In this document: positions 12,291 to 23,320 of the stretch, piece after piece
Position numbering within the stretch: position 1 is the first letter of the stretch
Layout: every line of letters begins with the position of its first letter
NCBI GenBank assembly: GCA_947247005.1
Contig: OX365944.1
Span: 18,203,501-18,267,500 of the forward strand
Direction of reading: 5' to 3'
DNA from: Spisula solida
Lineage: Eukaryota; Mollusca; Bivalvia; Venerida; Mactridae
Length of the DNA stretch: 64,000 bases
Notes under the pieces: generated by a model
Told to the model about the DNA's origin: nothing
The model's input: the letters and a program-made list of their open reading frames with translations, nothing else
Database searches by the model: none
Program-made: the position numbers and the translations under genes

Positions 12291-12800
12291 TGTGTCAACT
12301 CAAGAGAATGATTAAGAATATTAGAGGGTATTTAGTATAGAAAATGTTTTTTACACATACGTTGTATCTGTTTAGAGATATAGTAGAACTATTTGCCTGA
12401 AAGATTAACTAAATTATCTGCTATCAGTATTGTCTTATGTTCGTGCAGACGAATCTGTAGAGACTTAAATTTTCTTCTTAAATATCCCAAGAAACTACAA
12501 CTATAGCAAATGTCATTACATATCTAAGACAACGAGTTCGTATCGAAGTGTAACTGCTTTTGTTTGTAGTTTTTGATACATCATTCCACAACAAGGAAGT
12601 TATTAGAATCATCACATGGGAATTCTTTGAACACGAGATACATCATTGCTGCATTTCTCATTAAAATATTTGACATGCATCGTCAGTCATATTAGATAAA
12701 CACTGTTATTCCAGGGTAACAATTTGATTCACAATCTACTGTAAATACATGTAAATAAGTATAAGCTAAACTCAGTCTGATTTTATTTCAGAACTTGTAT

Positions 12801-13219
12801 TACAGGGTAGCAATACCACGTGGCTTTTGGCTACAGTTACAAGTATAAATTTGTAAACATTGGAACACAAATATAGCCATAAGTATTTTATTTCGATTTC
12901 TATAAAATATACGCCACGCTAAGGGGAAAAGTATTTGCTTTCCGTGAAATATAATATTTTTTTCAGCAGTTTTACCGATTTTTTCATTACCCTGTGAAAC
13001 CTACACGTTCCACAGTTTCACAAGATAATGGACAAAACGGCACTGCCGCGGAAAAAGATTTTATATTTCATGGAAAGCCAATAATTGTTCCCTGAGCGTG
13101 GCGTATATTTCATAGAAATCGATGAAGAAATAAAGTACTTATGGCTTTTTTATTTTCCAATGTTTACAAATTTCTTCTTGTAACTGCAGTCAAAAGTCAC
13201 GTGGTATTGCTACACTGTA
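12801..13219. mobile_element. 419-bp MITE
   Basis: The terminal inverted repeats are TACAGGGTAGCAATACCACG on the left and the near reverse complement CGTGGTATTGCTACACTGTA region on the right. Inner arms are also complementary (ATATACGCCACGCTAAGGGG against CCCTGAGCGTGGCGTATAT). The duplicate at about 19180-19190 lacks the whole segment, showing a discrete insertion. No transposase is present. The target duplication is unclear, at most TA or TAT. Confidence 0.8.
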
Positions 13220-14339
13220 TTATGAACACGGTTGACAATAAGTGTATATTGACCGAAGATGCGTCTTTACACAGATCAGTATACTTATACGTGGGTTGTA
13301 CAGTTTCGGAACAAGCGACGTAATATTTTATTTCTGAATAGGTTCAATGCAATTGTCTACAAATTGCATGTTCCTTCTATCAAAAATAGAATATATCAAA
13401 AATAGAATATAACAACCTAACATGAAACACATTTAATGTATATTCATTTGATCACAACGTTTCGACCAGACGACTTCTTCAGGTAATGATTATAGTCATC
13501 TCTATGTCTGCATACTAATATTCTTCCATAAAGACTATTGATTCTATACATATGGCAACTTAACGTAAACAAGACACTGCCAAGCAATTAAAATAATAAG
13601 ACACTTGTCTTGAACATCCCACGTAGATCAAATAAATTGTTGATTCATATGCTTTGACATACCGTTTCTTTCACCATACAAAATAGATACGAACTGTGGT
13701 GGACATTAAATCATGGTATTCAATAAAGGACTGTCTAGCGATTTGAATAGATGACGGTTGACAGATGCAATGCAATTGAACACCAGGTGCATACATTATG
13801 GCACATACTTAACATTGACTGTAACTGCTGGCTATCTTTGGGAATAAAACTTCGTAGAAATGCATTAATTATTGCGTAACAATATGTTATTAGACAGATG
13901 TATGCACTGAATTAGATACATGAAATTATCAGTGTAGAATAAATTTACAGCAATAATAGTAACACCAATTATAATCCAACAATGACAATGACTATGTGAT
14001 CTACGAGTGTTCAAGAAAATACAAGTACAAAAGTAGTGTACGCCAATCTTTAAGTATTTACCCGAAAGTGGTTACTAGGCTAATTGTCGGCGTATTCCGG
14101 TACATGACTGGAAACTATTGTCAAATGGCATCAAACAAAATGAATAACATGACCAGCTTCTTAGCTAGGAGTGTTAGCTCAACTTTCTTAAATCATGTAA
14201 TGTCTGAAAAAACCTGTTGAAGGAGCTTTGCTACGATGGCAGAGATATCAGAACTATACTCACACGTTAGACGTTAAATACTCAATTTACAACAGTAAAG
14301 CTAAATGACACTGAAGTTGTAGCTGTCTTGTTTCATTTT

Positions 14340-14870
14340 TAGCTCACCTGAGCACGAAGGTGAGCTATTGTGATCGCCATTTTGTCCGTCGTCCGCCGTC
14401 CGCTGTGCACCGTCAACAATTGGACTGTTAACCCTCTAGAGGTCATAATTTTCACATAATCTTTTTTAAACTAAATCTAGGTCAAGTTCGTCACTGGGAC
14501 ATCTGGGATCAAAAACTAGGTCATTAGGTCACATCAAAAAAACATTGTCAACACTCTAAAGATCACATTTTTGACATAATCTTAATGAAACGTAGTCACA
14601 ATGTTTGACTCTGTAGAATCTAGGTCAGGTTTGAAATTAGGTCATCTAGAGTAAAAAACTAGGTTACCAGGTCACATCAAAGAAAAACCTTGTTTATTCT
14701 CCAGAGATCACATTTTTTACCTCATCTTTATTAAACCTGGTCACAAAGTGTGTCACTGTAAAATCTAAATCAAATATTTAGGTAATATCATTACAAATAC
14801 TGATTCTGCCTAATCTGCTAGTCATCAGGTGAGCGCTGTAGGGCCAATGACCTTCTTGTTTTCTTGTTCA
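14340..14870. repeat. AGCTCACC-type inverted-end repeat, copy 1
   Basis: Begins AGCTCACCTGAGCACGAAGG and ends near 14826 with CAGGTGAGCGCTGTAGGG, so the ends are short inverted repeats. The inside is a run of diverged units with TCTAGAGATCACATTTTTG-like and TAGGTCACATCAAAG-like parts. The same element is at 20671-21200, where its left end is lost. This type is familiar as an abundant repeat in mollusc genomes. Confidence 0.7.
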
Positions 14871-15524
14871 TTTTGATGTTTGTGTTTATGAGTAGTACTC
14901 GTAAAATGTAATGTTTTGTGTGTTCCTTTGTGTGTTTCTGTCGTGTGCTCCATTCGCTGCTCAATGTGTTATTATCTTTTCATCCTGTTTGCATTTCCAC
15001 TGGGATCAAAAACATAATATGAATTTAAGTATGGTGAAACTAAGCTGAATATGGGTCAAACAAATACATGTTTTATGTATTGGTGAACGTGAAAAGAAAT
15101 AATGAAAGCAACAACACTGCCTTGATTGGACATAGTTTGTTCTGATGGCATGTTGAATGTCGCCCCGAGTTCAAACTGGCGTTGTATTTAACCTTGTTGT
15201 TTCTCATATCTTCTTCTCTAATCTAACCAATCAGAGAAGCTCCCATTGGAGTTAAATGTGTGTGAAATAATGAGTAACGTGTGATAGTTTCTTGCCATAG
15301 AACATTCTCTCGATGAACTTGTCAGTTGTGTTTTTCCAACAATTTGTTGATCAAATTTAGATGCTTGACTTTTTAAGTCTATGCATTTTAAGTTTAAAGA
15401 TATACCGGACGGGTATTTTATGCCCACCATGTCAACCTATATAACCATGTACAAGTCTTGCCAATGGAAGTCATTATTTCTTAACAACTCAATAAAGGAA
15501 TTAGGAATTTGGTAGAGGGTCAGC

Positions 15525-15528
15525 AAAG
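15525..15528. other. Empty target site of the LTR element
   Basis: In copy A the sequence GGGTCAGCAAAGGAACATTC is uninterrupted. In copy B the retrotransposon splits the same sequence and AAAG is present on both sides. Confidence 0.9.
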
Positions 15529-15993
15529 GAACATTCCTGCTATTATTAATTATAATGCAATCGGGCAAGCAGTTTCTCAGAAGAAGATTTCTATATAGCC
15601 ATATAGTTAAAACAAGCCCCGCCCCTGGCAGCCATGTTGTTTATGGAATCAACATTAAAACTAGGATTTGGGTAGAGGATCAGCCAATGAACATTCCTAA
15701 GAAATATATTTCAATCAGGCAAGCAGTTTCTGAGAAAAGTTGGTAAATTCATATCTATCAAGAAATGAGGGATGTATCAGTCAATGTGTTCACAAAGAGG
15801 GATACATAACTCGAAACAATAACGTGAGGATGAGCAGGTTATGACTTTAAGAGGATGATCATCTACCCTGTGTCCGACACTTATGGATCGGCCTTATCCA
15901 TTATTCAGTTTGGTAAAGTTTTTGCTTTACTATTCAGTGCACTATTTTATAGTTTAAATTAAGACACTATTGGTGTATGAGTCAATTGTAAAA

Positions 15994-16625
15994 ATATTAT
16001 ATTAAGTCAGACATGGAAGGCAGCACTCAACTTAACCAGCCAAGCACAGAAAACATTAAAACCCTACAAAGCACGATGCCCAACTGACCCAACCGAGCAC
16101 ATTAAACATAAAACACATACAAGGCACAATGCCCAACAAAACAAGCAAAGATCCGCCCAAATCCAAGCTGTCGAAAATAATAAATTAATAGTTGCAGCAA
16201 CCAAAAGCCTGAATGCCCTAGCTGAACGACTCAGTTTCCACAGCAAAGCGACTATAATGCCTAGTTTTAGCTGTCAGAAATCTTAAAACGAGGAAGTGCC
16301 AACACACTGCCACCAAGAAAATGAATCAGCCCTATTCCCAGCTGTTAAGAAGCTGAATGGAAAAGTTTCAGCAAACAAAAGGCGGACTGCCTACGCTGAA
16401 TGACCTAGATACAACAGTAAAACTGCTGAACTACATAGTTATAGCTGCCACAGTTAGATCTAATTTGAAAACACAGAGAAAAATGTAATATAAAGCCCGA
16501 CAGGGAAAGCAGCACTCACCTTAACCAGCCGAGGAAAGAAAACATTATAACACACAAGTCACAATGCCCATCTGAACAAGTAAACATCCGCCTAATCCAA
16601 GCTGGCGAAAAGTATAATTGTACCG
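15994..16625. repeat. Dispersed repeat R1, one long and one short copy
   Basis: A full-length type copy at 15994-16480 is followed by a second R1 start at 16491-16625 (GACAGGGAAAGCAGCACTCA). The same pair occurs at 31861-32460 in copy B, so the pair predates the segmental duplication. Confidence 0.75.
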
Positions 16626-16862
16626 CTGAATTTTGGCTTAAACTTATGCAGCGTACATCATCCTTTTGATCAATAATGAACGTTTTCTAAGGTTATGTGA
16701 TAAATAGAATCTTACATTCGTGGTCATTACATACGAGTTTTATTAAACTCCTCGACAAAAACAATATGACACTCGGCAAAGCCTCTTCTCATATCATTTT
16801 GTCCACTCGTTTAATAAAACTCGTATGTTATGAGCACTCATGCAAGATCGTCTATATAATGC
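16619..16862. repeat. Hairpin element H1
   Basis: The arms TACGAGTTTTATTAAAC (about 16731) and GTTTAATAAAACTCGTA (about 16809) are complementary. The loop region contains CACTCGGCAAAGCCTC. Ends carry GTGATAAATAGAATC on the left and ATGCAAGATCGTCTATATAA on the right. The flank 16619-16690 (TACCGCTGAATTTTGGCT) recurs beside hairpin H2 in mirrored orientation and so belongs to the element. The matching place in copy B (about 32460-32530) has no hairpin. Confidence 0.8.
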
Positions 16863-18853
16863 TTAGTTCTTTTAAAAAATAAAAGAATACTTCATTAGGG
16901 AACATATCGACGATAGAATTGTCTAGTGTCGTTGACGTTCGTGTGTATTAGATTTTCAATTCCTGAATTGGACAGGATGTTCCCTTATTTGTATGTCGTC
17001 GAATAACAACAAGGTGATCAGCTTTTTTCCAAAAAAGAGAACTAGTTTACATTCTTTATGTCATGCCACGATACCCCCAGTTATACACATATCCAACATC
17101 AGCAAACTTAATTATTATACAGTAAAATATCATTGGGGTATAATATTCAATAGAATAGCAATACATTTATGGTAACATTTTAGAATGCAATTTTGCATTG
17201 TAATAAACATACTTTGTGGCAAGATACTACAATGAATAAATGGAACTATAATGGAAGTGCAAACAATTCTAAGTTCTGAACAAGTACCATGAGTACGGTT
17301 TAATATGCACGACATATTTATCTAAATCTTACAGATACCCACTGTGCAAACTGTCTGTCACGTGCACTGTGGTTTGTAATTTCGTAAGTTCGGAACAAAT
17401 ATATTTAGCAGCAATTGCTTGAAATAATGCTTTTCTTTTTTTAAAAAAATTATAATGCATGGGGTCATTTTGTGTATCGAAAAACAGCCCTCCGACAACC
17501 TAACATTAGAAAGCTATGTAAGCAAATAATGAATTAAGATGCTCGACAAAACAAAGTCCATAAGCAAGTCAGGACATAAAGTAGAAAGAAAAACAATACA
17601 GACCACTAGTCAAAATAATTATCAAGTAACAAATAATAAGGCTATGTAAGCAAAACAAAGATTTAAAAAGGATTTTATCTGTAATTGACATCTTGTCAAC
17701 AAAGAACTACTGAACACATGTTTTGAGTAATTATCTGAAAGTAACGCAATGTGTCCATAGTAACACAAGTGAAACGTAGTATCCACCGCAAATCCCTGTT
17801 GGCATACCACATTTGTGTGAGTGAGTTGGAATGTGCGATGTAGGGTGTGCATGAATGTCATATTACTGTGTATAACATGATAAAGATCTTTGTTAATAAT
17901 ACCATTACTTTAACGGAACATGTATGATATTGATGTTATATGCATGTTATATGCATTTTTATAATACCGAATTGGTTTAAATGTATGTATCGATACCCAT
18001 TCTTGTACATCCTGTCCTACGTTCAAGAAAAGTAACCTGCAAACATGTTTAACAATCATGGGTTTTTGTCGATATACATGTAATCCTTTGTTGTACGCTT
18101 CGTTTTGCACCACCTCCGGATATGGTTAACCGAACTTGGCGTACGTGAGAAACATGTTTTTAAGCATACCGTTCAATGAATAACAGGTGCGAACCAGGAG
18201 CGAAACGTACGTCACATAATGTTTCCTTGAACGCAGGGCTGATGTCACCCCGTTGCCAACAAAGATAAACTAATCGACGTACCACTAATGCGTACTAGCA
18301 AGAAAGTAACAACCATTTAATAAGTTGCTTTACGTGTCATTTCTGATGTGTCGTGGTACACTGTACGTGTTCACGTATTCCCTGAATCAAACACGTTACA
18401 AAATTACCCTCGATTAGCACTTGATGAATACAATGAGCTTTCCAATCAATCGAGTCAACATGACATGTCTTGTCATCTGAAGTGCGGTGAATCAGCGAGT
18501 CATTAGTTTTCTATCCCCAATGACAAATATCTTTAAGCATATCCTGCAATTATAAAACTATGGTAGACAAGTGCGTCATTGAATATTCACACACCACATT
18601 ATAAATTCAATGTCATATAGACTAAATTACTGTTAGAATACTTGTTCATAGTACACAATTTCCTATCTGAAAAGTAACGTTAACAACGGACAATGTACTA
18701 ACTAGACCGATGTTGAAAGTTACCACAGGGTATAAAACCACGAATACACCTGTTTTATTACTTTAATCAACACGTTATGATACGAACATACATGCAAATT
18801 GATACATATGTACAATAAGGGGTTGGTTGAAGGGTAACGACTTAATAACACTG
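16863..18853. other. Rest of copy A, no gene
   Basis: AT-rich sequence with short open frames only. It matches 32530-33710, except that about 860 bases (roughly 17356-18215) are missing from the second copy. Confidence 0.6.
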
Positions 18854-19201
18854 TTTTCTTCTTAAATATCCCAAGAAACTACAACTATAGCAAAAGTCAT
18901 TACATATCTATGACAACGAGTTCGTATCGAACTGTAACTGCTTTAAAATTTGTTTGTAGTTTTTGATACATCATTCCACAACAAGGAAGTTATTTGAATC
19001 GTCACATGGGAATTCTTTCAACACGAGATACATCATTGCTGCATGTCTCATTAAAATATTTGACATGCATCGTCAGTCATAATAGATAAACACTGTTATT
19101 CCAGGGTAACACATTGTTTTATATTCTACTGTAAATAAATAAGTATAAGCTAAACTCAGTCTGATTTTATTTCAGAACTTGAATTCTATGAACACGGTTG
19201 A

Positions 19202-19575
19202 CAATATAGAGGATCTTGCATGAGGGCTCATTACATACGAGTTTTATTAAACGAGTGGACAAAATGATATAACACTCGTATGTAATGAGCACGAATGTAC
19301 GATTCTATTTATCACATAACCTTAGAAAACGCTCATTATTGTTCAAAGGTATGATGTACGCTGCATATATTTCAGCCAACATTCAGCGGTACATTGAGCG
19401 CGACGTCATGGAGACGTTGATATTATTCTGACGTCAATGACGGATCAATGCATGAATTGGCTAACGTCACTTCAAGCTAATTTAAATATTTATTGCACAG
19501 TCTGGGAGTGCCGAACGATATTTACGGCACGGCTTTACGGCACTCCTGGACCGCAGGTTATGTGATAAAAGTGTG
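19202..19575. repeat. Hairpin element H2 with a second palindrome
   Basis: At 19202-19321 the arms CTCATTACATACGAGTTTTA and CACTCGTATGTAATGAGC pair around GGACAAAATGATATAA. The ends AGAGGATCTTGCATGAG and GATTCTATTTATCACATAAC match the end motifs of H1 in reverse. The flank TACGCTGCATATATTTCAGC also mirrors H1. A second palindrome at about 19500-19555 pairs CTGGGAGTGCCG with CGGCACTCCTGG. Related sequence is at 40799-40870. Confidence 0.75.
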
Positions 19576-20670
19576 TATTGGAATTGACTGAAGATGCGTC
19601 TTTAAAGAGATCAGTATACTTATACGAGGGCTTTGTACAGTTTCGGAACAAGCGACGTAATATTTTATTTCTGAATATGTTCAATGCAATTGTCTTCACA
19701 TTGCATGTTCCATCTCTATATCAAAAATAGAATATATCAAAAATAGAATATAGCAACCTAACATGAAACACATTTAATGTATATTCATTTGATCACAACG
19801 TTTCGACCAGACGACTTCTTCAGGTAATGATTATAGTCATCTCTATATCTGCATACTAATATTCTTCCATAAAGACTATTGATTCTATACATATGGCAAC
19901 TTAACGTAAACAAGACACTGCCAAGCAATTAAAATAATAAGACACTTGTCTTGAACATCCCACGTAGATCAAATCAATTGTTGATTCATATGCTTTGACA
20001 TACCGTTTCTTTCACCATACAATATAGATACAAACTGTGGTGGGCATTAAATCATGGTATTCAATAAAGGACTGTCTAGCGATTTGAATAGATGACGGTT
20101 GAGAGATGCAATGCAATTGAACACCAGGCGCATACACTATGGCACATACTTACCATTGACTGTAACTGCTGGCTATCTTTGGGAATAAACTTTGCAGAAA
20201 TGCATGAATTATTGCGTAAAAATATGTTATTAGACAGATGTATGCATTGAATTAGATACATAAAATTCTCAGTGTAGAATAAATTAACAGCAATAATAGT
20301 AACACCAATTATAATCCAACAATGACAATGGCTATGTGATATACGAGTGTTCAAGAAAAAGCAAGTACAAAAGTAGTGTACGCCAATCTAGTATTTACCC
20401 GAAAGTGGTTACTAGGCTAACTGTCGGCGTATACAGGTACATGACTGGAAATTTTTGTCAAATGACATCAAACATAATAATGAATAACATAACCAGCTTA
20501 TTAGCTAGGAGTGTTAGCTCAACATTCTTAAATCATGTAATGCCTGAAAAATAGCCGTTGAAGAAGCTTTGCTACGATGGCAGAGATATCAGTACTATAC
20601 TCACACGTTAGTCGTTAGCTACTCAATTTACAACAGTAAAGCTAGATGACCCTGTCTTGTTTCATTTATA

Positions 20671-21200
20671 TTGTGATCGCCATTTTGTCCGTCGTCCGTC
20701 GTCCGTCGTCCGCTGTGCACCGTCAACAATTGGACTGTTAACCCTCTAGAGGTCATAATTTTCACATAATCATTTTTAAACTTGGTCACAATATTTGTCT
20801 CTATGAAATCTAGATCATGTTCGTCACTGGGACATCTGGGATCAAAAACTAGGTCATTAGGTCACATCAAAGAAAAACATTGTCAACACTCTAGAGATCA
20901 CATTTTTGACATAATCTTAATGAAACTAGGTCACAATGTTTGACTCTGTAGAATCTATGTCAAGTTTGAAATTAGGTCATCTGGAGTAAAAAACTAGGTC
21001 ACCAGGTCACGTCAAAGAAAAACCTTGTTTATTCTCCAGAGATCACATTTTATACCTCATCTCTATTAAACCTGGCAACAAAGTGTGTCACTGTAAAATC
21101 TAAATCAAATATTTAGGTAATATCATTACAAATACTGATTCTGCCTAATCTGCTAGTCATCAGGTGAGCGCTTTAGGGCCAATGACCTTCTTGTTTCCTT
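20671..21200. repeat. AGCTCACC-type repeat, copy 2
   Basis: Duplicate of 14340-14870 within copy B. It starts after the AGCTCACC end and ends with CATCAGGTGAGCGCTTTAGG. It has an extra GTCCGTCGTCCGTC microsatellite unit near 20690. Confidence 0.7.
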
Positions 21201-21859
21201 GTTCATTTTGATTTTTGTGTTTATGAGTTGTACTCGTAATATGTAATGTTTTGTGTGTTCCTGTGTGTGTTTCTGTTGTGTGCTCCATTCGCTGCTCAAT
21301 GGGTTATTATCTTTTCATCATTTTTGCATTTCCACTGGGATCAAAACATAATATAAATTTAAGTATGGTGAAACTAAACTGAATATGGGTCATACAAATA
21401 CATGTTTTATGTTTTTGGTGAACGTGAAAAGAAATAATGAAAGCAACAACACTGTCTTGATTGGACATAGTTTGTTCTGATGGCATGTTGCATGTCGCCC
21501 CGAGTTCAAACTGGCGTTATATTTAAGATTTTTGTTTCTCATATCTTCTGTTCTAATCTAACCAATCAGAGAAGCTCCCATTGGAGTCAAATGCGTGTGA
21601 AATAATGAGTAACATGTGATAGTTTCTTGCTATCGAACATTCTCTCGATGAACAGGTCATTTGTGTTTTTCCAACAATTTGGTGATCAAATTTAGATGCT
21701 TGACTTTTCAAGTCTATGCATTTTAAGTTGAAAGATATACCGGACAGGTAGTTTATGCCCATCATGTCAACCTATGTAACCATGTACAAGTCCCGCCCAT
21801 GGAAGTTATTATTTCTTAACAACTCTATAAAGAAATTAGGAATTTGGTAGAAGGTCAGC

Positions 21860-21863
21860 AAAG
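21860..21863. repeat. Target site duplication (left)
   Basis: AAAG directly before the 5' LTR. It is repeated directly after the 3' LTR at 31675-31678 and is single in the empty site at 15525-15528. Confidence 0.9.
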
Positions 21864-22101
21864 TGTAGTATTTGTACGTCGGAACAGCGGGCCGGCTGTT
21901 CCAACCATAACAAGTGGTATCAGCCAATCAGAAGCGTCCTGGTCTGACGTATGCGCTGGGCCAGGCTTGTCAGCATGTGTTCGCTCTCTGTGCATTAATA
22001 CCTGATACTGGAAAGACGTACCCGAAGTTTCTACTTCCCACTTAGGTGAGTTAAACTTACATACTGTCTTACTGTATTCCATGTAGTGACAATTCACTAC
22101 A
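21864..22101 (+). repeat. 5' LTR
   Basis: Starts TGTAGTATTTG and ends TTCACTACA, with TG...CA ends inside a 6-bp inverted repeat. Possible promoter sites are a CCAAT box at 21924 and a TGACGT motif at 21945; no clear TATA box is seen. A consensus splice donor AG|GTGAGT lies at 22044-22051. The last 20 bases form TGTAGTGA-CAAT-TCACTACA, a perfect 8-bp hairpin ending exactly at the LTR edge. Confidence 0.95.
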
Positions 22102-22103
22102 TT

Positions 22104-22121
22104 TGGCGCCGCGAGCATTTG
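22104..22121 (+). promoter_or_regulatory. Primer-binding site
   Basis: TGGCGCCGCGAGCATTTG starts two bases after the LTR, as expected for a site complementary to the 3' end of a tRNA (CCA end). The TGGCGCC core implies a tRNA ending GGCGCCA. I could not assign the tRNA. Confidence 0.7.
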
Positions 22122-22915
22122 TTCCTTCGCGTGAAATAGCTTACGCGTTTGTTGATATCTGTGCTAGTTTGGGGGATTGACTTACGTTCAATCGTTGGAA
22201 TATTTGCGTGAAGTGCAGTGCAGGCCGCTATTGAGCTTGCACCACGTAAACATTGTTTCCAACAATTTCTAAGTGTTGTTGTCCACAAAACAGTGGGACA
22301 AGGACGCTATTTTGTGCCTTAAATCGTCGCAGGGATTTTTATTTTTCCCGTGGTGTGAGCGGCCATTGTTTGCATCACGTGATATTTTTTCTTGGCGACG
22401 TAAGGCGCTATAGGTTATTTCTTGCTGTTTTACGTATCGTAGGGTGATATTTTGTCGGGAACACGGATATATTTTGAATAAAAATATTTTTCCGCGCTGT
22501 GAATTGCCATTTTCGAGATTCTCATCTGGATTTGCACCGCGACTTCCTGTTTCCGGTTATTCACCTACGAGCCGTGTTGGCAAGTTAATTTCACTAAAAC
22601 TGAACGTAAACTCCCAATAAGAACAGATATTGAACATCTTATCTTGCACTTTATGTAATTTGAAGGACTGAACCATAGTTTTATGCCCTTGTAATACTTT
22701 TTGGGGTTATTTTGATTTATTTTATGGTTGACTGATTTTCAACACAAAAACAATTTGTTTGGGGTATTTTATAAATTTTTTGTACGTGACTCTGGTTCAT
22801 TTGTCCTTACCAATTGGCTCATTGTTTATTATTGTTGTTGACCCTAAATTGTATACCCTTGTGTTATTGACCTGGTAATTCATTGTACATCAACTTTATT
22901 AGACCTTATTTAAAA
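22122..22915 (+). other. Untranslated leader of the retrotransposon
   Basis: About 800 bases between primer-binding site and first credible start, with several short upstream open frames and no conserved domain. It may carry packaging signals. Nothing specific can be identified. Confidence 0.6.
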
Positions 22916-23284
22916 ATGGCTCAAAAACCAATCCTAGTTCACATTAATTATGATAGTTTCGAAAATTTGCAAAAATTGGAGAACATTGGGCCTGCAAGGG
23001 CTAATCAAATTGTGAAACTCCGCGGAAATAGACCATTTACCATTCAAAATATAAATGATATAAGCGGTATAACAATAACGGAGGAGTTCTTGAATTGCAT
23101 TAGTTTTAATATGCCCCATTATCCTTACAGTAAGGAGGTGTTGGAGAATCTTGGAATGTGTTCTGGTGGGGAGTCAGATACGGACACGTATGTGGCCGGA
23201 CCTGTTCTCACTACACAGACTGTTGAACAAGATTCGGAACTAACAATGCTTAATTCAATGCCAGAGAATTCCTCACAGGGATAA
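22916..23284 (+). CDS. Small helix-hairpin-helix protein (N-terminal Gag-like ORF)
   Basis: Predicted 122 residues from the first ATG at 22916. Residues about 8-52 form a ComEA-like helix-hairpin-helix unit: an IN-x-DSFENLQKL helix, the NIGPARANQIV hairpin (residues 23-33), a second helix and the closing ISGI. In known families this fold binds DNA or RNA backbone without sequence preference. The C-terminal half is acidic and unstructured. The frame stops at TAA 23282-23284, but the next 12 codons stay open in the same frame and lead directly into the Gag ATG. Either this is a separate small protein, or HhH and Gag were one protein and the stop is a lesion or leaky. The fold call rests on pattern recognition; the biological role is inference. 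Confidence 0.75.
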   Translation: MAQKPILVHINYDSFENLQKLENIGPARANQIVKLRGNRPFTIQNINDISGITITEEFLNCISFNMPHYPYSKEVLENLGMCSGGESDTDTYVAGPVLTTQTVEQDSELTMLNSMPENSSQG

Positions 23285-23320
23285 ATAACTATTCATAGAG
23301 CCAATGCACATAAAGGCGAC

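Larger units (their letters stand above)
12466..18855. repeat. Tandem segmental duplication, copy A
   Basis: Starts TTTTCTTCTTAAATATCCCA and is repeated in direct orientation from 18854. Long stretches match closely, for example 13390-14340 with 19740-20670 and 14380-15540 with 20690-21863. Copy A lacks the LTR retrotransposon and so preserves its empty site. It has its own insertions (MITE 12801-13219, hairpin 16691-16862). Both copies contain AACGTTTCGACCAGACGACT (13460, 19800). No host gene is recognised. Confidence 0.9.

Noticed and set aside
22883..22915. Earlier start for the HhH protein
   Set aside because: The upstream codon would be TTG. The ATG at 22916 directly precedes the conserved part and is a normal eukaryotic start.
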